In this document: piece after piece, positions 20,846 through 30,701 of the stretch
How positions within the stretch are numbered: position 1 is the first letter of the stretch
Layout: each line of letters starts with the position of its first letter
DNA from: Hygrophila difformis
Taxonomy: Eukaryota; Streptophyta; Magnoliopsida; Lamiales; Acanthaceae
Direction of reading: 5' to 3'
Length of the DNA stretch: 64,000 bases
Assembly: GCA_030278955.1 (NCBI GenBank)
Contig: JAOANR010000009.1
Span: forward strand, 34,573,504-34,637,503
The notes under the pieces: model-generated
Told to the model about the DNA's origin: nothing
Seen by the model: only the letters and a program-made list of their open reading frames with translations
The model's database searches: none
Made by a program: the position numbers and the translations under genes

Positions 20846-21460
20846 CCGCAATTATTGACTTTTTCTTTCTCCCTTTTCGGTTGTTGGTCTCGTACCACCT
20901 TGGGACAATTAATGCTCAATATACTATAATATCCACCCTATTACACACACTGTTCAAGGAGCCGAATTTACTACAAATGATTGGACACTTTAATGATCAA
21001 GGCTATTATACATTAGCCTTTTACATGCACATCATCATCATCATTCTAATATACTATTTTATTACAAGATCTTGTCAAGAATACTTGGAAGATGTCAAGA
21101 ACAAGATGAATGTGGTATGAACAATAACACAAGAATAACAAAGCAATCTCACACCCCAAACCCCAAATAACCCCACTGTTGTGATCAAAATATGCTTGAA
21201 TAAATTGTCAAACAATATATCATGCACATATAACACACAATGGGAAATATATGAGAATGGAGAGACAAGATTGGAAACGGTAATAGGCACAAAACCACAA
21301 GATACCAAGATCTAGCACAACAAGAACAAAACAGTGGCAAGGAGATAACAAGAACAATATTAAGACAATATTTTTAGGGTTTTCAGTTTTTGAGACAACA
21401 AAACAAGAAACACGAACAATATATTTTTGGATTTTTAAGATTAATAACAAGTAGAACCAA
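20846..21460 (-). other. Remaining leader of element B
   Basis: Between the leader array and the primer-binding site. A/T-rich, with no recognised coding sequence. Open frames on both strands here have no family signature. Confidence 0.5.
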
Positions 21461-21475
21461 GGATCTCTGATACCA
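21461..21475 (-). other. Primer-binding site of element B
   Basis: TGGTATCAGAGATCC on the minus strand, complementary to the 3' end of initiator tRNA-Met, 12 bases from the 5' LTR end. Confidence 0.8.
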
Positions 21476-21487
21476 AATAAATTAGGA

Positions 21488-22804
21488 TGCCATGGATCTC
21501 TTGGTTACTAACTTGTTTAAGAGAGATTAAGAGATGATTAGCGGAAGATTAAGAAGATGATGGATGGAAGAAGATGTACTCAAATACAAAATAAAAAGGG
21601 ATAAGGAAGCTAAACCACAACAAGAGTCGTCGGGGGAAGCAACCAAAGTGTAGAAACCGTGACCTCAACCCAATCCTTCAACTCAAGCCTTGGTTTGTGT
21701 AATCAACAAGGATGCTTCAATCCAAGATTGATGAATGTTTCCCAACAAACATACAAAGGTGAGTGAGAGTGAGAATGCTCTCGGGTTTGATCTTTTGAAG
21801 AGAAAAGTTATATTTCATTCAAGCAAAAGATGATTACAATTGAAGGGGGAGGACATATATATAGGCCAAACCCCTTGGAAAACAAAAGAAATGAAAAAAT
21901 ACATCAAAAATAGGCCAGATGCGGTTTTAAGGGGGGGTGATGCGGTTTATACCGCATTGAGCACAAAGACCGCATCAGGTCCATAAAACCCTACCTATTA
22001 CAGGAAAAATAAGGCAATGCGGTTTAGTGGGGCAATGCGGTTTATACCGCATTGGACATTAATACCGCATTGAACACTTAGGAAAATAAAAACTAATATA
22101 ATACAGATGCGATTTTTAGGCGATGCGGTTTATGGGTATTCCGCATTGTCTAAAACCGCATTGGGGAAACTAGGAAAAATATACTAAGGCAAATGCGAAT
22201 TGGGAGAAAGCTGATGGGATCAATGCGGTCTTTCGAAACCGCATTGGGGCGATGCGGTTTATACCGCATCGATGCGGTATAGACCGCATTGCTTAAAGCG
22301 CATCAAGTAGAGCGCATTGATGCCCATGCCTTAGCCAATATTCGCATGCTCTTATTTTCTACACTATTACAAAATATAATATCCGATCATTCTCCGACTT
22401 GTCCGAAAATTGTCCGGCGATTCGACGGCGGCTCCTTTCGACCTCCGGCCAACTTCTGGCCAATTTTCCGGCGAGCTCCGTTTTGTCCTCCGGTGCTCCG
22501 GCAACTCCTCCGATGACTTTCCGGTGACTCTCCGGTGACGACGATGGCTTAATACTTCAAATCACAGGAAGAGAACGCTTCTTCCAGGTTATGATGTTTG
22601 GGCTCCGTGGTTGGAATCCCTCCGATTTCATCGAGTTGGATCATGATCAATGCTTTGGGATTGCGGCCTTCCTCTTTGTTGATCGCTTCTTGGAATTCCT
22701 CGGTCTTAAGAAGGGCTGCAATCCGGTCCATGAATTTCTTTCCCCGACTCCTGGAGTGTGGTCCTGATGGGACTATTAGTGCTGTAGATTTGGCTCCCAC
22801 GCCA
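21488..22804 (-). repeat. 5' LTR of element B
   Basis: 1317 bases, TG...CA. It carries the same motif array (about 21914-22300) and a copy of the pol C-terminus (22549-22804) that is still open, with a handful of substitutions relative to the 3' copy. Confidence 0.92.
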
Positions 22805-23331
22805 CGGTGCTTCGTGAATAATGATGCTTCATTTTTGGTGCTTGTGGAGGGCAACTTGGTGAGTGTGACATCCTGGTGGAGCTTAGGGCGTTACTTGAGG
22901 GGATAATTTATTCTCATGCCATGGAAATCAGGGCCGATTACATTTACTCGGATTCTCTTGAATCTGTTCGTTTAGTGAATAAGGAAGTTCTTAGGGCCCA
23001 TACACTGTAGCCGTTAGTATGGGAGATCCGTAATAAACTAAGGATTATAGGTGGGTAGCGTGAAGCACATTTTTGGTGAAAGTAATCAAGTTGCAGATTT
23101 ATTGGCTAGGAAAGCGGCGAAATAGAGCTTTCTTTATCATATGGGCTTTTCCACCAGACGAGAATGGTCAACCCACTTTCTCGGGATGCTTTTGGGATGA
23201 TTTTTTCTGGATCCTAGTGGTATAATGTTGGAGTCCTTTTAGTTTTGTTTTGTGTTTCTTTTCTTGTTACAGATTTATTTTGCTTTTTCTCTTTGCCCGT
23301 CTTTCAAGGCTTTTTTTTTTAAAAAAAAAAA
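22805..23331 (+). pseudogene. LINE RNase H tail and 3' end
   Basis: Translation after the CGGTG target copy shows E-L-R-A-L-L-E-G-I-I-Y-S-H-A-M (acidic residue of RNase H), YSDSLESVRLVN and ESNQVADLLARKAAK ending at a stop near 23125. This is the characteristic plant LINE RNase H end (usual form R..N..AD.LA..A). Untranslated sequence follows to an A-run at 23321-23331. In-frame stops are present. Confidence 0.8.
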
Positions 23332-23423
23332 TTGTTTCGACCAACCCAAAATAAAGACTGTAGTATATTTTATTGTGTCTACTTATACATATATCATACA
23401 ATGTTTAGAATCAAATTCATTAA
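23332..23423. other. 3' flank of the P450 gene
   Basis: Short A/T-rich stretch between the LINE A-run and the stop codon of the minus-strand P450. Presumably 3' untranslated sequence of the P450; no poly(A) signal was assigned with confidence. Confidence 0.4.
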
Positions 23424-23586
23424 TTAATTATTAGAAATAACAGGCACAGGAACAACCTTCAAAGGAACTGCTTTCCGAAGTGTTATTCCAATTCTCTCCC
23501 TCATATCCATTTCTTCGCCTTTCAATCCGTCCCGCAACCGCCAATCAAACCGGTGGAGCACCGACCCCAATGCCAACGGCAGAAAC
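23424..23586 (-). pseudogene. Cytochrome P450, C-terminal end
   Basis: On the minus strand this reads FLPLALGSVLHRFDWRL, then G-L-K-G-E-E-M-D-M-R-E-R-I-G-I-T-L-R-K-A-V-P-L and P-V-P-V-I-S-N-N with TAA at 23424-23426. This is the standard C-terminus of a plant clan-71 (A-type) P450, with the MDM..+.GITL+KA.PL block of CYP76-like families. It continues directly from the heme-binding piece at 63685-64000; the GAAAC target copy of element C lies at 23582-23586. Family assignment is tentative. Confidence 0.88.
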
Positions 23587-24597
23587 TGTTAGGTCCACTC
23601 CAAACAGCAGGCACTCTTTATGAAGTGTTCACAGAACCAAGTTTAGACTAACACATTGAACACACAGATTAACCAACACAAATGGTAACTAAGTAAACAA
23701 GCACAGCGGAATAAACATGCAGATAAGCAAGCATAAAGAGATAATGAGACACAAGGGATGTTGACCCAGTTCGGCCTTCAGCCTACATCTGGGGGATACC
23801 AATCCAGGAGGATATTTTACTATGTGTTTCAATCATGGTACACTACCACACACATAAGCAAAATATGTAACAATGCCTTCACAGCCTTCTTCACTTGGAT
23901 GGTTGGCTATTCAGAAACCTTCCCAGCTACTGAATGGGTATCTCCACCCTAGCTACTGAATGGGTATCTCCACCCTGGCAACCTCTCAAAGCTTCCCACT
24001 TTGAGTTCTCTTTGAAGAATCAGTGAAGCACCACCTCTGAGTACATCGTTTGAGGAATAAATGGTGGAGACTGGTGGTTTCGCCTAGGACTTCAGACCCT
24101 TTGAATGAGTACTCCAAACATTCAAAGATCAAGGAAAAAGCTTTGAACAAACTGTCCCAGGCTCACCGATTGACAGCTATAAATAATCTCGGTTCACACA
24201 AGGCTGCTCGTCGGTGGTAGAGTAAATCTTTCTCTTTAGCTCTTGAGAGATTCGCAAATGTGTAATCGATTGAATGAGTAATCTCTACTTTCTTCCATTT
24301 GAAATCTCCCTCTTAAACCCATATGATCTTCAGACTGATTTGAATAATTTGCCAAAAGAGGAAGGAGCTGTTGGGGTCATAGAAGGGTTTTGAGTAACAG
24401 CTCTATTCCAATTATGGGAGAGTTTATGCCTGCTAGTACACATCTCCCAATATTTGAATAGAGCCGTTGGATTCAACTCCAGCTTGAACTCTTCATTCTT
24501 CTCTTCCAGTAGGCTGACATCGAAAACCCTAGAAGAAGTTCTATTCGCTAGGTTCAATCATCGGTATTGAACTTCCAACAAAACATGACTCAACAAT
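23587..24597 (-). repeat. 3' LTR of element C
   Basis: 1011 bases. It has a tandem duplication of CTACTGAATGGGTATCTCCA (about 23927-23977) not seen in the other LTR. It retains a segment around 23750-23772 that the other LTR has lost at 33228. Confidence 0.92.
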
Positions 24598-24615
24598 CTC
24601 CCCCTTTTTGGTAGG
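24598..24615 (-). other. Polypurine tract of element C
   Basis: CCAAAAAGGGGGAGAT on the minus strand, abutting the 3' LTR; the usual polypurine tract of this lineage. Confidence 0.82.
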
Positions 24616-25008
24616 AAGTGAGCCAGCAATTACAACAGTCAAACCGATGATGAACAACTACAAACTAGTAAAAAAAACATATTTCTCAGAAAGATAGGAA
24701 AAGCTCTTTACATAAGTAATGCACATAATAAGACTAGAGCTTGTACAATTTAATCGAAGGGGAAATACATTCCATAACTAGACATAGTTCAAGAGAGTTC
24801 AACAGTCCAACAAGACATAATTACCATGAAATAGTTCATCTAGGCTAAACAACACAAAACGATTTGTCCAACAAAAACAAACATAACATGAAATAGATAA
24901 TGAAAGAGACAGAGTTAGAAAGATGTTACCAAAATCCTTCAGAGGTGGACAGAGGTTTGAAAAGATGTTGTGACTCCCCCTCTGGATCATTGTTCTGCCA
25001 AACAAGGA

Positions 25009-25440
25009 TTACTCAGACTCCTCTTCATCACCATCCCCAGCATCTGCATCTTGATCATCAGTCATGAAAGTCACTGCCTCCGATTCATCATCTTCAGACC
25101 AGGTGTCAGGCAATAAGGCAAGGGCAATTTCCAGTTCATGCTCAGCATCAGTGATGATTTGCTTAAGCTCCCTGTATTGCTTCAAGTGCTTTTCAATAAT
25201 CTCTTTCGATCTGGTCAGAGCACCTTTGTTGCTGAGAACACCATCAGGTCCTGGGATGTCTGGAACTTTCTTCTGGAGCTTTTGAGTGATGACAAATTCA
25301 CATATTTCTTCCAAAGCATCCTTCTTGCTCCCCAAAATCTTCATAGATTCTAGAAATGCATAGATCAATCCAGGGTAGGGCAGAAGACTCTTGTGATCAG
25401 TAGTGAGAGATTCAGCAAGATTGGTCATTTGAGACAACAC
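25009..25440 (-). CDS. Extra ORF of element C, C-terminal frame
   Basis: 143 codons with long helical stretches (L-K-Q-Y-R-E-L-K-Q-I-I-T-D-A-E-H-E-L) and an acidic end (D-Q-D-A-D-A-G-D-G-D-E-E-E-S). It directly follows the frame at 25440-26435, with a stop or shift at the junction; the two were probably one protein. No enzymatic motif. Extra frames in this position are sometimes called env-like in SIRE elements, but I see no signal peptide, so that name is not supported. Confidence 0.6.
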   Translation of the reverse strand: MLSQMTNLAESLTTDHKSLLPYPGLIYAFLESMKILGSKKDALEEICEFVITQKLQKKVPDIPGPDGVLSNKGALTRSKEIIEKHLKQYRELKQIITDAEHELEIALALLPDTWSEDDESEAVTFMTDDQDADAGDGDEEESE

Positions 25441-26435
25441 TAGTTGGCCATAGTGATGGGGATCTTCTTATCAATTGCATATATAAGATGGCACATTTCC
25501 CTAGTGACCAATGAGTGATTCCCTGTTGGCATGAAATTCGAAGCACATAACTTGTACAAAAGATAGAACTTCTGAGTTAAGAACCGAGACTTGATTCCCT
25601 TGCCATGCATAGACATAACACTTTTCTGAGTGATAATCCGAGCAATTTTGTTACTGTTAAACGAAACTCCTTTCTCAACAATCCCATCAAATGGTACATA
25701 TGGAATTCCAAGCAGCTTGTGAATCAACGAGGGTGAGAACTTGTAGAGAACCCCTCTTGTGAAATTGAGGTTGAACCATGCTGAATCTGGTTCAATGATG
25801 CTCTTACGAAGATTGGCATAGAACTGAGCCACCAGATTTGGCTTGTATTTCTTGAGCTTTGACCCCCATTTCAACAAGTGTCTGTCTTCGAGATACTTAG
25901 TCCATCCTAATTGAACAAATTTGTTCCCATGATAAGTGTATTCCTGTCTGAACTTCCTCTTAGACACCACAGAGTTGAAGTAGTCTTCAGAGGCTGCATA
26001 GTAGAACAGGTCAGAGTGAGCAAGACACGCATCCAGCACTTCCACAGATTGCTTCTGCTTAGGATCTTGTTTGGACTTCTTTCTCTTCTCGGACTCCTCT
26101 TCTGCATCACGAACACGCTTCCCTTTCTTGGATGAAGTGGCAGCTTCAGACTGAGATCCCTTTGGTTCAGGGGCAGGACTGGACTCTTCTTCTTCCTCAG
26201 AACTTTCTCCCTGAGAGTTTGCACTGTCATCCTCTTGAGTGGGTTCATCCTCTTCATTGAACTCTGAGTCTGAATCTTTCTCCTTGAAGACTTTGGGAAT
26301 ATGAACTGGAGCTACTTTGGATCCAACTGCAGGAGTAGGTTCCGGTTCATCTGAGCTCGATCCCTCTTCATCATCTTCCCCTGATTCATCATCAGATTCC
26401 TCTTCACTTGATTTCTCAACACCTTCATTCACCAC
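25440..26435 (-). CDS. Extra ORF of element C, plant transposon-protein-like domain
   Basis: 331 codons. The first 110 are very acidic, with Ser/Glu/Asp runs, followed by a basic K-R-K-K-S-K stretch. Residues about 170-330 form a globular region (W-T-K-Y-L-E-D-R-H-L-L-K-W-G; F-Y-A-N-L-R-K-S-I; the GVLYKFSPSLIHKLLGIPYV block) resembling the putative plant transposon protein domain found beside many plant retroelements. Its role is unknown. The lineage and place after RNase H match SIRE/Maximus extra ORFs. More frames of the same region lie upstream at 26804-27441. Confidence 0.65.
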   Translation of the reverse strand: MVNEGVEKSSEEESDDESGEDDEEGSSSDEPEPTPAVGSKVAPVHIPKVFKEKDSDSEFNEEDEPTQEDDSANSQGESSEEEEESSPAPEPKGSQSEAATSSKKGKRVRDAEEESEKRKKSKQDPKQKQSVEVLDACLAHSDLFYYAASEDYFNSVVSKRKFRQEYTYHGNKFVQLGWTKYLEDRHLLKWGSKLKKYKPNLVAQFYANLRKSIIEPDSAWFNLNFTRGVLYKFSPSLIHKLLGIPYVPFDGIVEKGVSFNSNKIARIITQKSVMSMHGKGIKSRFLTQKFYLLYKLCASNFMPTGNHSLVTREMCHLIYAIDKKIPITMAN

Positions 26436-27441
26436 ATCCAGATGCTTCTGAGTTTGGTCATCCTTAGCCTTGGGATCCTCAGTGGCCTGGGAAGACTCAG
26501 AATGATCTACTATCTTAGATATTGCAGCTTGAGAACCATCACCCGCATGGATATTTTCTTCAACATGACTAGAGGTAGATCCAGCAATTTTCTCTGAGGT
26601 CTTGGATGGAGTAACACTTGGTTCGGATGGCTTCTAGGATGCAAGAGGTACAACAGGTATGGCCTTGGATGTAGAGACAGAGGACTTCACATCAGAGGAG
26701 GGCTTGGAGCCCTTTTCAGAAACACCAGACGAGGGTTTTGATTTTGTAGCTTTTCCTGGAGAGGGAAGGCTGGTTTAGGTGACCCACCCCGTGCCAGTTT
26801 CTTCTATGCTTTTCCTTGGTTGACCAATTTCATTGTAACAGGAGCCAAGTCAGATAGACGCACATCCTCATCATCTTGATGTTCCTCAGAAGACTTGGCT
26901 TGTGATGGGTTCTTTCCTGAAACAGATACATTAGTGCTACAAGAAGGTTTCTTAGAGCCCTTTTTACCTTTCTTAGTCGATTTCTTGGAGCTAGAAGCAT
27001 CAGAGGCAGCAGTGGCAAGAGTGTTCAAGTTATTGGGAGACTCCATAACTGATTTGCCTTGAGATTGTACCACTGTTCCCCTTTTTGTAGTGGAGACTCC
27101 AGAAACCGCCTCAGGATTAACTCACTCATCGTGGATGGAGTGGCTGAAACTGCTGGAACTGACGTCTCCCCCTCAACCGCTACACCCGCCGTCTTGAGTT
27201 CGTTCCTAATGTCCAGAGGGTCTGAAATCCCTTTAGATGGAGTAGTAGGAACAGTCAATTTCACCGCATTTGACTTCTTCTTCGAGACAGGCGTATTCTT
27301 CTGCGAACTAGGTTTGTCGACACAGACAGAGAACCTTGCTTTGAACTCGAATCTTTTGATCCTCTGGTTTGAACCATGTTGCTGCACGAACTGAAACACA
27401 CAAAACCACAAACACTGGAGAGCAATGAGAGTAGAAAGCAA
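26436..27441 (-). pseudogene. Extra ORF of element C, N-terminal broken part
   Basis: Low-complexity Ser/Thr/Lys/Pro-rich translation in three frames (27441-27025, 27073-26804 and onward to 26436), starting with a possible ATG at 27441. The frames overlap, which suggests one ancestral frame with frameshifts and at least one stop (about 26636, TAG). It joins the acidic start of the frame at 26435. Confidence 0.55.
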
Positions 27442-27644
27442 GAGTGCGAGATGATAATGAAGACGATTGATCTTTAAGAGAGATACAGAGCATAGGCAGT
27501 ATCAAAAGCATGAGGAGACACGTTACACAGAGTGACATGACCCTTCCCGCCATACTCCAACACTATCATTTTCTTTTATGGGCCTGTTGGGCCAAGCAGA
27601 GTTTAAATAATAATTTGGGCTCATTTGCTTGTCCATTGGGCCAC

Positions 27645-27662
27645 TGATCTCCCCCTATAGAA
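27645..27662 (-). other. Internal polypurine-tract-like sequence
   Basis: TTCTATAGGGGGAGATCAG on the minus strand, between pol and the extra ORF, repeating the GGGGGAGAT core of the terminal tract at 24598-24615. Confidence 0.5.
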
Positions 27663-27768
27663 CATAATTCCTGCAATCCAACCATTAGCAACAAATAATT
27701 ATATTGATAAGGTTAGAGATTAGAGAATTAACCAATTACACCATGGGGAGATCCACTGCGACAATCAC

Positions 27769-29280
27769 TTAGATAATGTTGCAAATACCAAGATCCCTCC
27801 TGAGTGATCCAAAGAGATCACTATTGAGAGCCTTGGTGAATATGTCTGCATGTTGAAGATCAGTTCCAACATGTTGAATGAACACAACCTTATCCTCAAC
27901 AAGTTCCCTGATATAGTGATGTCTGATGTCGATATGCTTCGTGCGACTGTGTTGCACCGGGTTCTTAGCTATGCTAATGGCACACATTTCACACAGCAAG
28001 ATCATCTCCTTTTGTTCCATACCATAGTCCTTCAACATTTGCCTTATCCAGAGGAGTTGAGCGTAGCAACTTCCAGCAGCCAAGTACTCAGCTTCTGCAG
28101 TAGATAAGGACACGGAGCTTTGCTTCTTGCTGAACCAACTCACCAGGTTTGTTCCCATATAGAAGTATCCACCTGTGGTGCTTTTTCGATCATCGACACA
28201 CCCAGCCCAATTGGCATCGCTATATCCTGTGAGTTGTAGACTTGAATCCTTGGAGTACCAAATTCCCATGTTAGCAGTTCCTGAGACATACTTGATGATC
28301 CGCTTGGCAGCATGTAGATGTGACTCCTTAGGATCCGCTTGATATCTTGCACACACACCCACAGCAAAGCTTATATCAGGTCTGCTGGCTGCCAAATACA
28401 AGAGGCTCCCAATGATACTTCGATAAAGTTTTGAGTCTACACTAGTACCAGTAGGATCCAGACTGATCTTATCATTTGTGCCAATGGGAGTTCTAGCAGG
28501 CTTGCTGGACTCCATACCGAATTTTTTAACAATGCCCTTGGCATACTTGGCTTGAGACAGGAAAATTCCTTCCTTCTTCTGAGTGATTTGCAGCCCAAGA
28601 AAGTAGGTCAGCTCTCCCACCAAACTCATCTCAAATTCACTGCTCATAATCTTGATGAACTCATCTTTTAGAATATGAGAGGTGGATCCAAATACAATGT
28701 CATCCACATATATTTGGGCAATGATAAGACCTCTGGTTTCCTTCTTGATAAACATAGTTTGGTCAGTGCTACCACGTTCATATCCATTTCCCAGTAAGTA
28801 GGTGGACAGCCGCTCATACCATGCCCTAGGGGCCTGTTTGAGACCATACAGAGCCTTATTGAGCTTGTACACATGATCAGGCAGATGAGGGTCTTCAAAC
28901 CCTTTAGGTTGTTCAACATAAGCTTCTTCCTTGAGCCAGCCATTAAGAAAGGCACTTTTGACATCCATCTGGTACAACTTGAATTCCAAGGAGCGAGCCA
29001 CAGCAAGTAGAAGTCTCACAGCTTCTAGTCTCACCACAGGAGCAAAAGTCTCACTAAAATCCACTCCTTCAACTTGAGTGTATCCTTGTGCCACAAGCCT
29101 TGCCTTGTTCCTGGTTATGTTGCCATTCTCATCAGACTTATTTTTGAAAATCCATTTGGTCCCAATGACATTAACATTCTTGGGCCTTTCCACCAGTTCC
29201 CAAACTTCATTTCTGGAAAATTGTTGGAGCTCCTCCTGCATAGCAGTAATCCAGTGCTCATCATATAAAGCTTCTTCCAC
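27769..29280 (-). CDS. pol: Element C reverse transcriptase and RNase H
   Basis: 503 codons, open throughout. RT blocks: TKWIFKNKSDENG, K-A-R-L-V-A-Q-G-Y-T-Q, YQMDVKSAFLNG, the YGLKQAPRAWYERL block, and the catalytic YVDD at residues 191-194. RNase H follows from about residue 350: S-D-A-N-W-A-G, then S-T-T-G-G-Y, S-L-S-T-A-E-A-E-Y, and T-K-H-I-D-I-R-H-H near the end. All expected copia RT and RNase H blocks are readable. It is separated by a frameshift (about 29280-29382) from integrase. Confidence 0.93.
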   Translation of the reverse strand: MEEALYDEHWITAMQEELQQFSRNEVWELVERPKNVNVIGTKWIFKNKSDENGNITRNKARLVAQGYTQVEGVDFSETFAPVVRLEAVRLLLAVARSLEFKLYQMDVKSAFLNGWLKEEAYVEQPKGFEDPHLPDHVYKLNKALYGLKQAPRAWYERLSTYLLGNGYERGSTDQTMFIKKETRGLIIAQIYVDDIVFGSTSHILKDEFIKIMSSEFEMSLVGELTYFLGLQITQKKEGIFLSQAKYAKGIVKKFGMESSKPARTPIGTNDKISLDPTGTSVDSKLYRSIIGSLLYLAASRPDISFAVGVCARYQADPKESHLHAAKRIIKYVSGTANMGIWYSKDSSLQLTGYSDANWAGCVDDRKSTTGGYFYMGTNLVSWFSKKQSSVSLSTAEAEYLAAGSCYAQLLWIRQMLKDYGMEQKEMILLCEMCAISIAKNPVQHSRTKHIDIRHHYIRELVEDKVVFIQHVGTDLQHADIFTKALNSDLFGSLRRDLGICNII

Positions 29281-29381
29281 CTTGCTGGGCTCAATTCTTG
29301 AGGTGTAACAGTGAAGCCCTGCAAGTTCCTTGTAGTTAATCTTTTTCTTGGCCCTGGTCCTTATTCCCTCATTTATGTCTC

Positions 29382-30701
29382 CTATGACATCATCTTCATC
29401 ATGTTCCTATGAACCTTCTTGGCAGATGGAGAGCACGACTGATGTGAGTTCAGTTCAACTAATTGAACAGAACTTTGATCTGATTCCTTAGAGAGGGCTG
29501 GATCAGGTGACTCAGGCTTTTCTTGGACAGGATCTTCTGTAATATCATTAGCCAGGATCTCCACAGGACGACTGGGTTTGTCCTCAATGACCACATTGGC
29601 TGATTCAATGACCTTCCTGGAGGAGGGAAGATAAACTCTATAGGCTTTACTGGTGGAGGAGTATCCCATAAAAATCCCTTCCTCACTCTTCTCCTTGAAC
29701 TTTCCCAAGTGCTCCCTGTCATTAAGAACAAAGCACTTGTTGCCAAAGATATGAAAATAAGAGAGAGTAGTCTTTTTACCAGTCCATAACTCGTAGGGAG
29801 TTTTCAACACTTTAGATCGCAAGTGAACTCGGTTGATAACATGACACGCTGTATGGACAGCTTCAGCCCACAAGTATTGAGGTACCCCTTTTGAGTTGAG
29901 CATGACCCTAGCCATTTCTTGGATAGTTCTGTTCTTTCTTTCCACTACACAATTCTGCTGAGGAGTGCGTGGGGCTGAGAATTCATGTTTGATTCCATGC
30001 TCACTGCAAAATTCTTCGAATGCATGACTTTCAAATTCACCACCATGATCACTCCGAATTCTTTTGATCATGCAGTCCTTCTCATTTGACAACTGATTGC
30101 TTAGCTTGATGAAGGCCTTGAGAGCTTCCCTCTTCTCCCTGAGAAAAGATACCCATGTATATCTTGAAAAATCATCAACACAAACAAGAACATAATTTTT
30201 ACCTCCCAGGCTCTTTACATCAGTTGGACCAAACAAGTCCATGTGAATGAGTTCCAGGCACTGGGTAGAACCACTTTGGTCAATGGATCTGTGGGATGCT
30301 CCGTGTTGCTTGCTCTTCGCACAATTGTCGCACATGTTTACATCAGGCTTTCTTAGGGCAGGTAAACCTTTGATTGCTCCAGCTCGACTGAGTTTGATCA
30401 AGTCTTTGAAGTTTAGATGTCCCAATCTTTCATGCCACAGAATCGTTTGAAGAGAACCTGCACCTTCAACAAATAAACAAGATTGTGAGAGCATATAGCA
30501 ATCATTCTTTGACCTGTGACCTTTGATGATGCATTCACATTTCGAATTGAGCACTTCACAGCTGTCTTCATCGAAGAGGACTTTCAGCTTGTTGTCACAG
30601 AGGTGACCGATACTAATAAGATTTGCACAAAGTCCTTCAACATGATAAACAGTTTTGAGAGCGAAAAACCCATCATCAGCAATGGAGCCTTGCCCAATCA
30701 C
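29382..30701 (-). CDS. pol: Element C integrase
   Basis: 439 codons. HHCC zinc domain at H90, H95, C124, C127. Catalytic core D155 (M-D-L-F-G), D218 (R-S-D-H-G) and E254 (V-V-E-R-K-N-R), with 35 residues between the last two, as in DD35E integrases. C-terminal region includes F-G-N-K-C-F-V-L and F-M-G-Y-S-S-T-S-K-A-Y-R-V. Triad intact. It joins the protease frame through a one-base shift near 30700. Confidence 0.93.
   Translation of the reverse strand: MIGQGSIADDGFFALKTVYHVEGLCANLISIGHLCDNKLKVLFDEDSCEVLNSKCECIIKGHRSKNDCYMLSQSCLFVEGAGSLQTILWHERLGHLNFKDLIKLSRAGAIKGLPALRKPDVNMCDNCAKSKQHGASHRSIDQSGSTQCLELIHMDLFGPTDVKSLGGKNYVLVCVDDFSRYTWVSFLREKREALKAFIKLSNQLSNEKDCMIKRIRSDHGGEFESHAFEEFCSEHGIKHEFSAPRTPQQNCVVERKNRTIQEMARVMLNSKGVPQYLWAEAVHTACHVINRVHLRSKVLKTPYELWTGKKTTLSYFHIFGNKCFVLNDREHLGKFKEKSEEGIFMGYSSTSKAYRVYLPSSRKVIESANVVIEDKPSRPVEILANDITEDPVQEKPESPDPALSKESDQSSVQLVELNSHQSCSPSAKKVHRNMMKMMS

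Larger units (their letters stand above)
13736..22804 (-). mobile_element. Element B: Ty3/gypsy chromovirus, possibly CRM-like
   Basis: TG...CA ends, with CGGTG at 13731-13735 and 22805-22809. LTRs are 13736-15080 and 21488-22804. On the minus strand the order is gag, zinc knuckle, protease, RT, RNase H, integrase, the Ty3/gypsy order. The gag block FVPSHYRHDLYDKL and SVEEFYKEME and the pol end that runs into the 3' LTR resemble CRM-group chromoviruses as I know them; no clear chromodomain was seen. Several stops and two frameshifts are present, so it is complete in structure but not in coding. It interrupts the LINE RNase H region. Confidence 0.92.
3961..23331 (+). mobile_element. 5'-truncated L1-like LINE, interrupted three times
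   Basis: LINE pieces on the + strand occur in the correct order: reverse transcriptase (3961-4484), RT C-terminal region (4736-5623), zinc-binding domain (13079-13336), connector (13377-13700) and RNase H tail (22805-23125), ending near an A-run at 23321-23331. Interruptions are a MITE at 4485-4733, element A at 5624-13078 and element B at 13736-22804, each with its own TSD, so one LINE copy accounts for all the pieces. The reading frame is decayed. The 5' boundary is not defined and the LINE's own target duplication was not found. Confidence 0.8.

Noticed and set aside
25009..27441. Calling the extra ORF of element C an envelope gene
   Set aside because: No signal peptide or membrane segment is visible; position alone does not support it.
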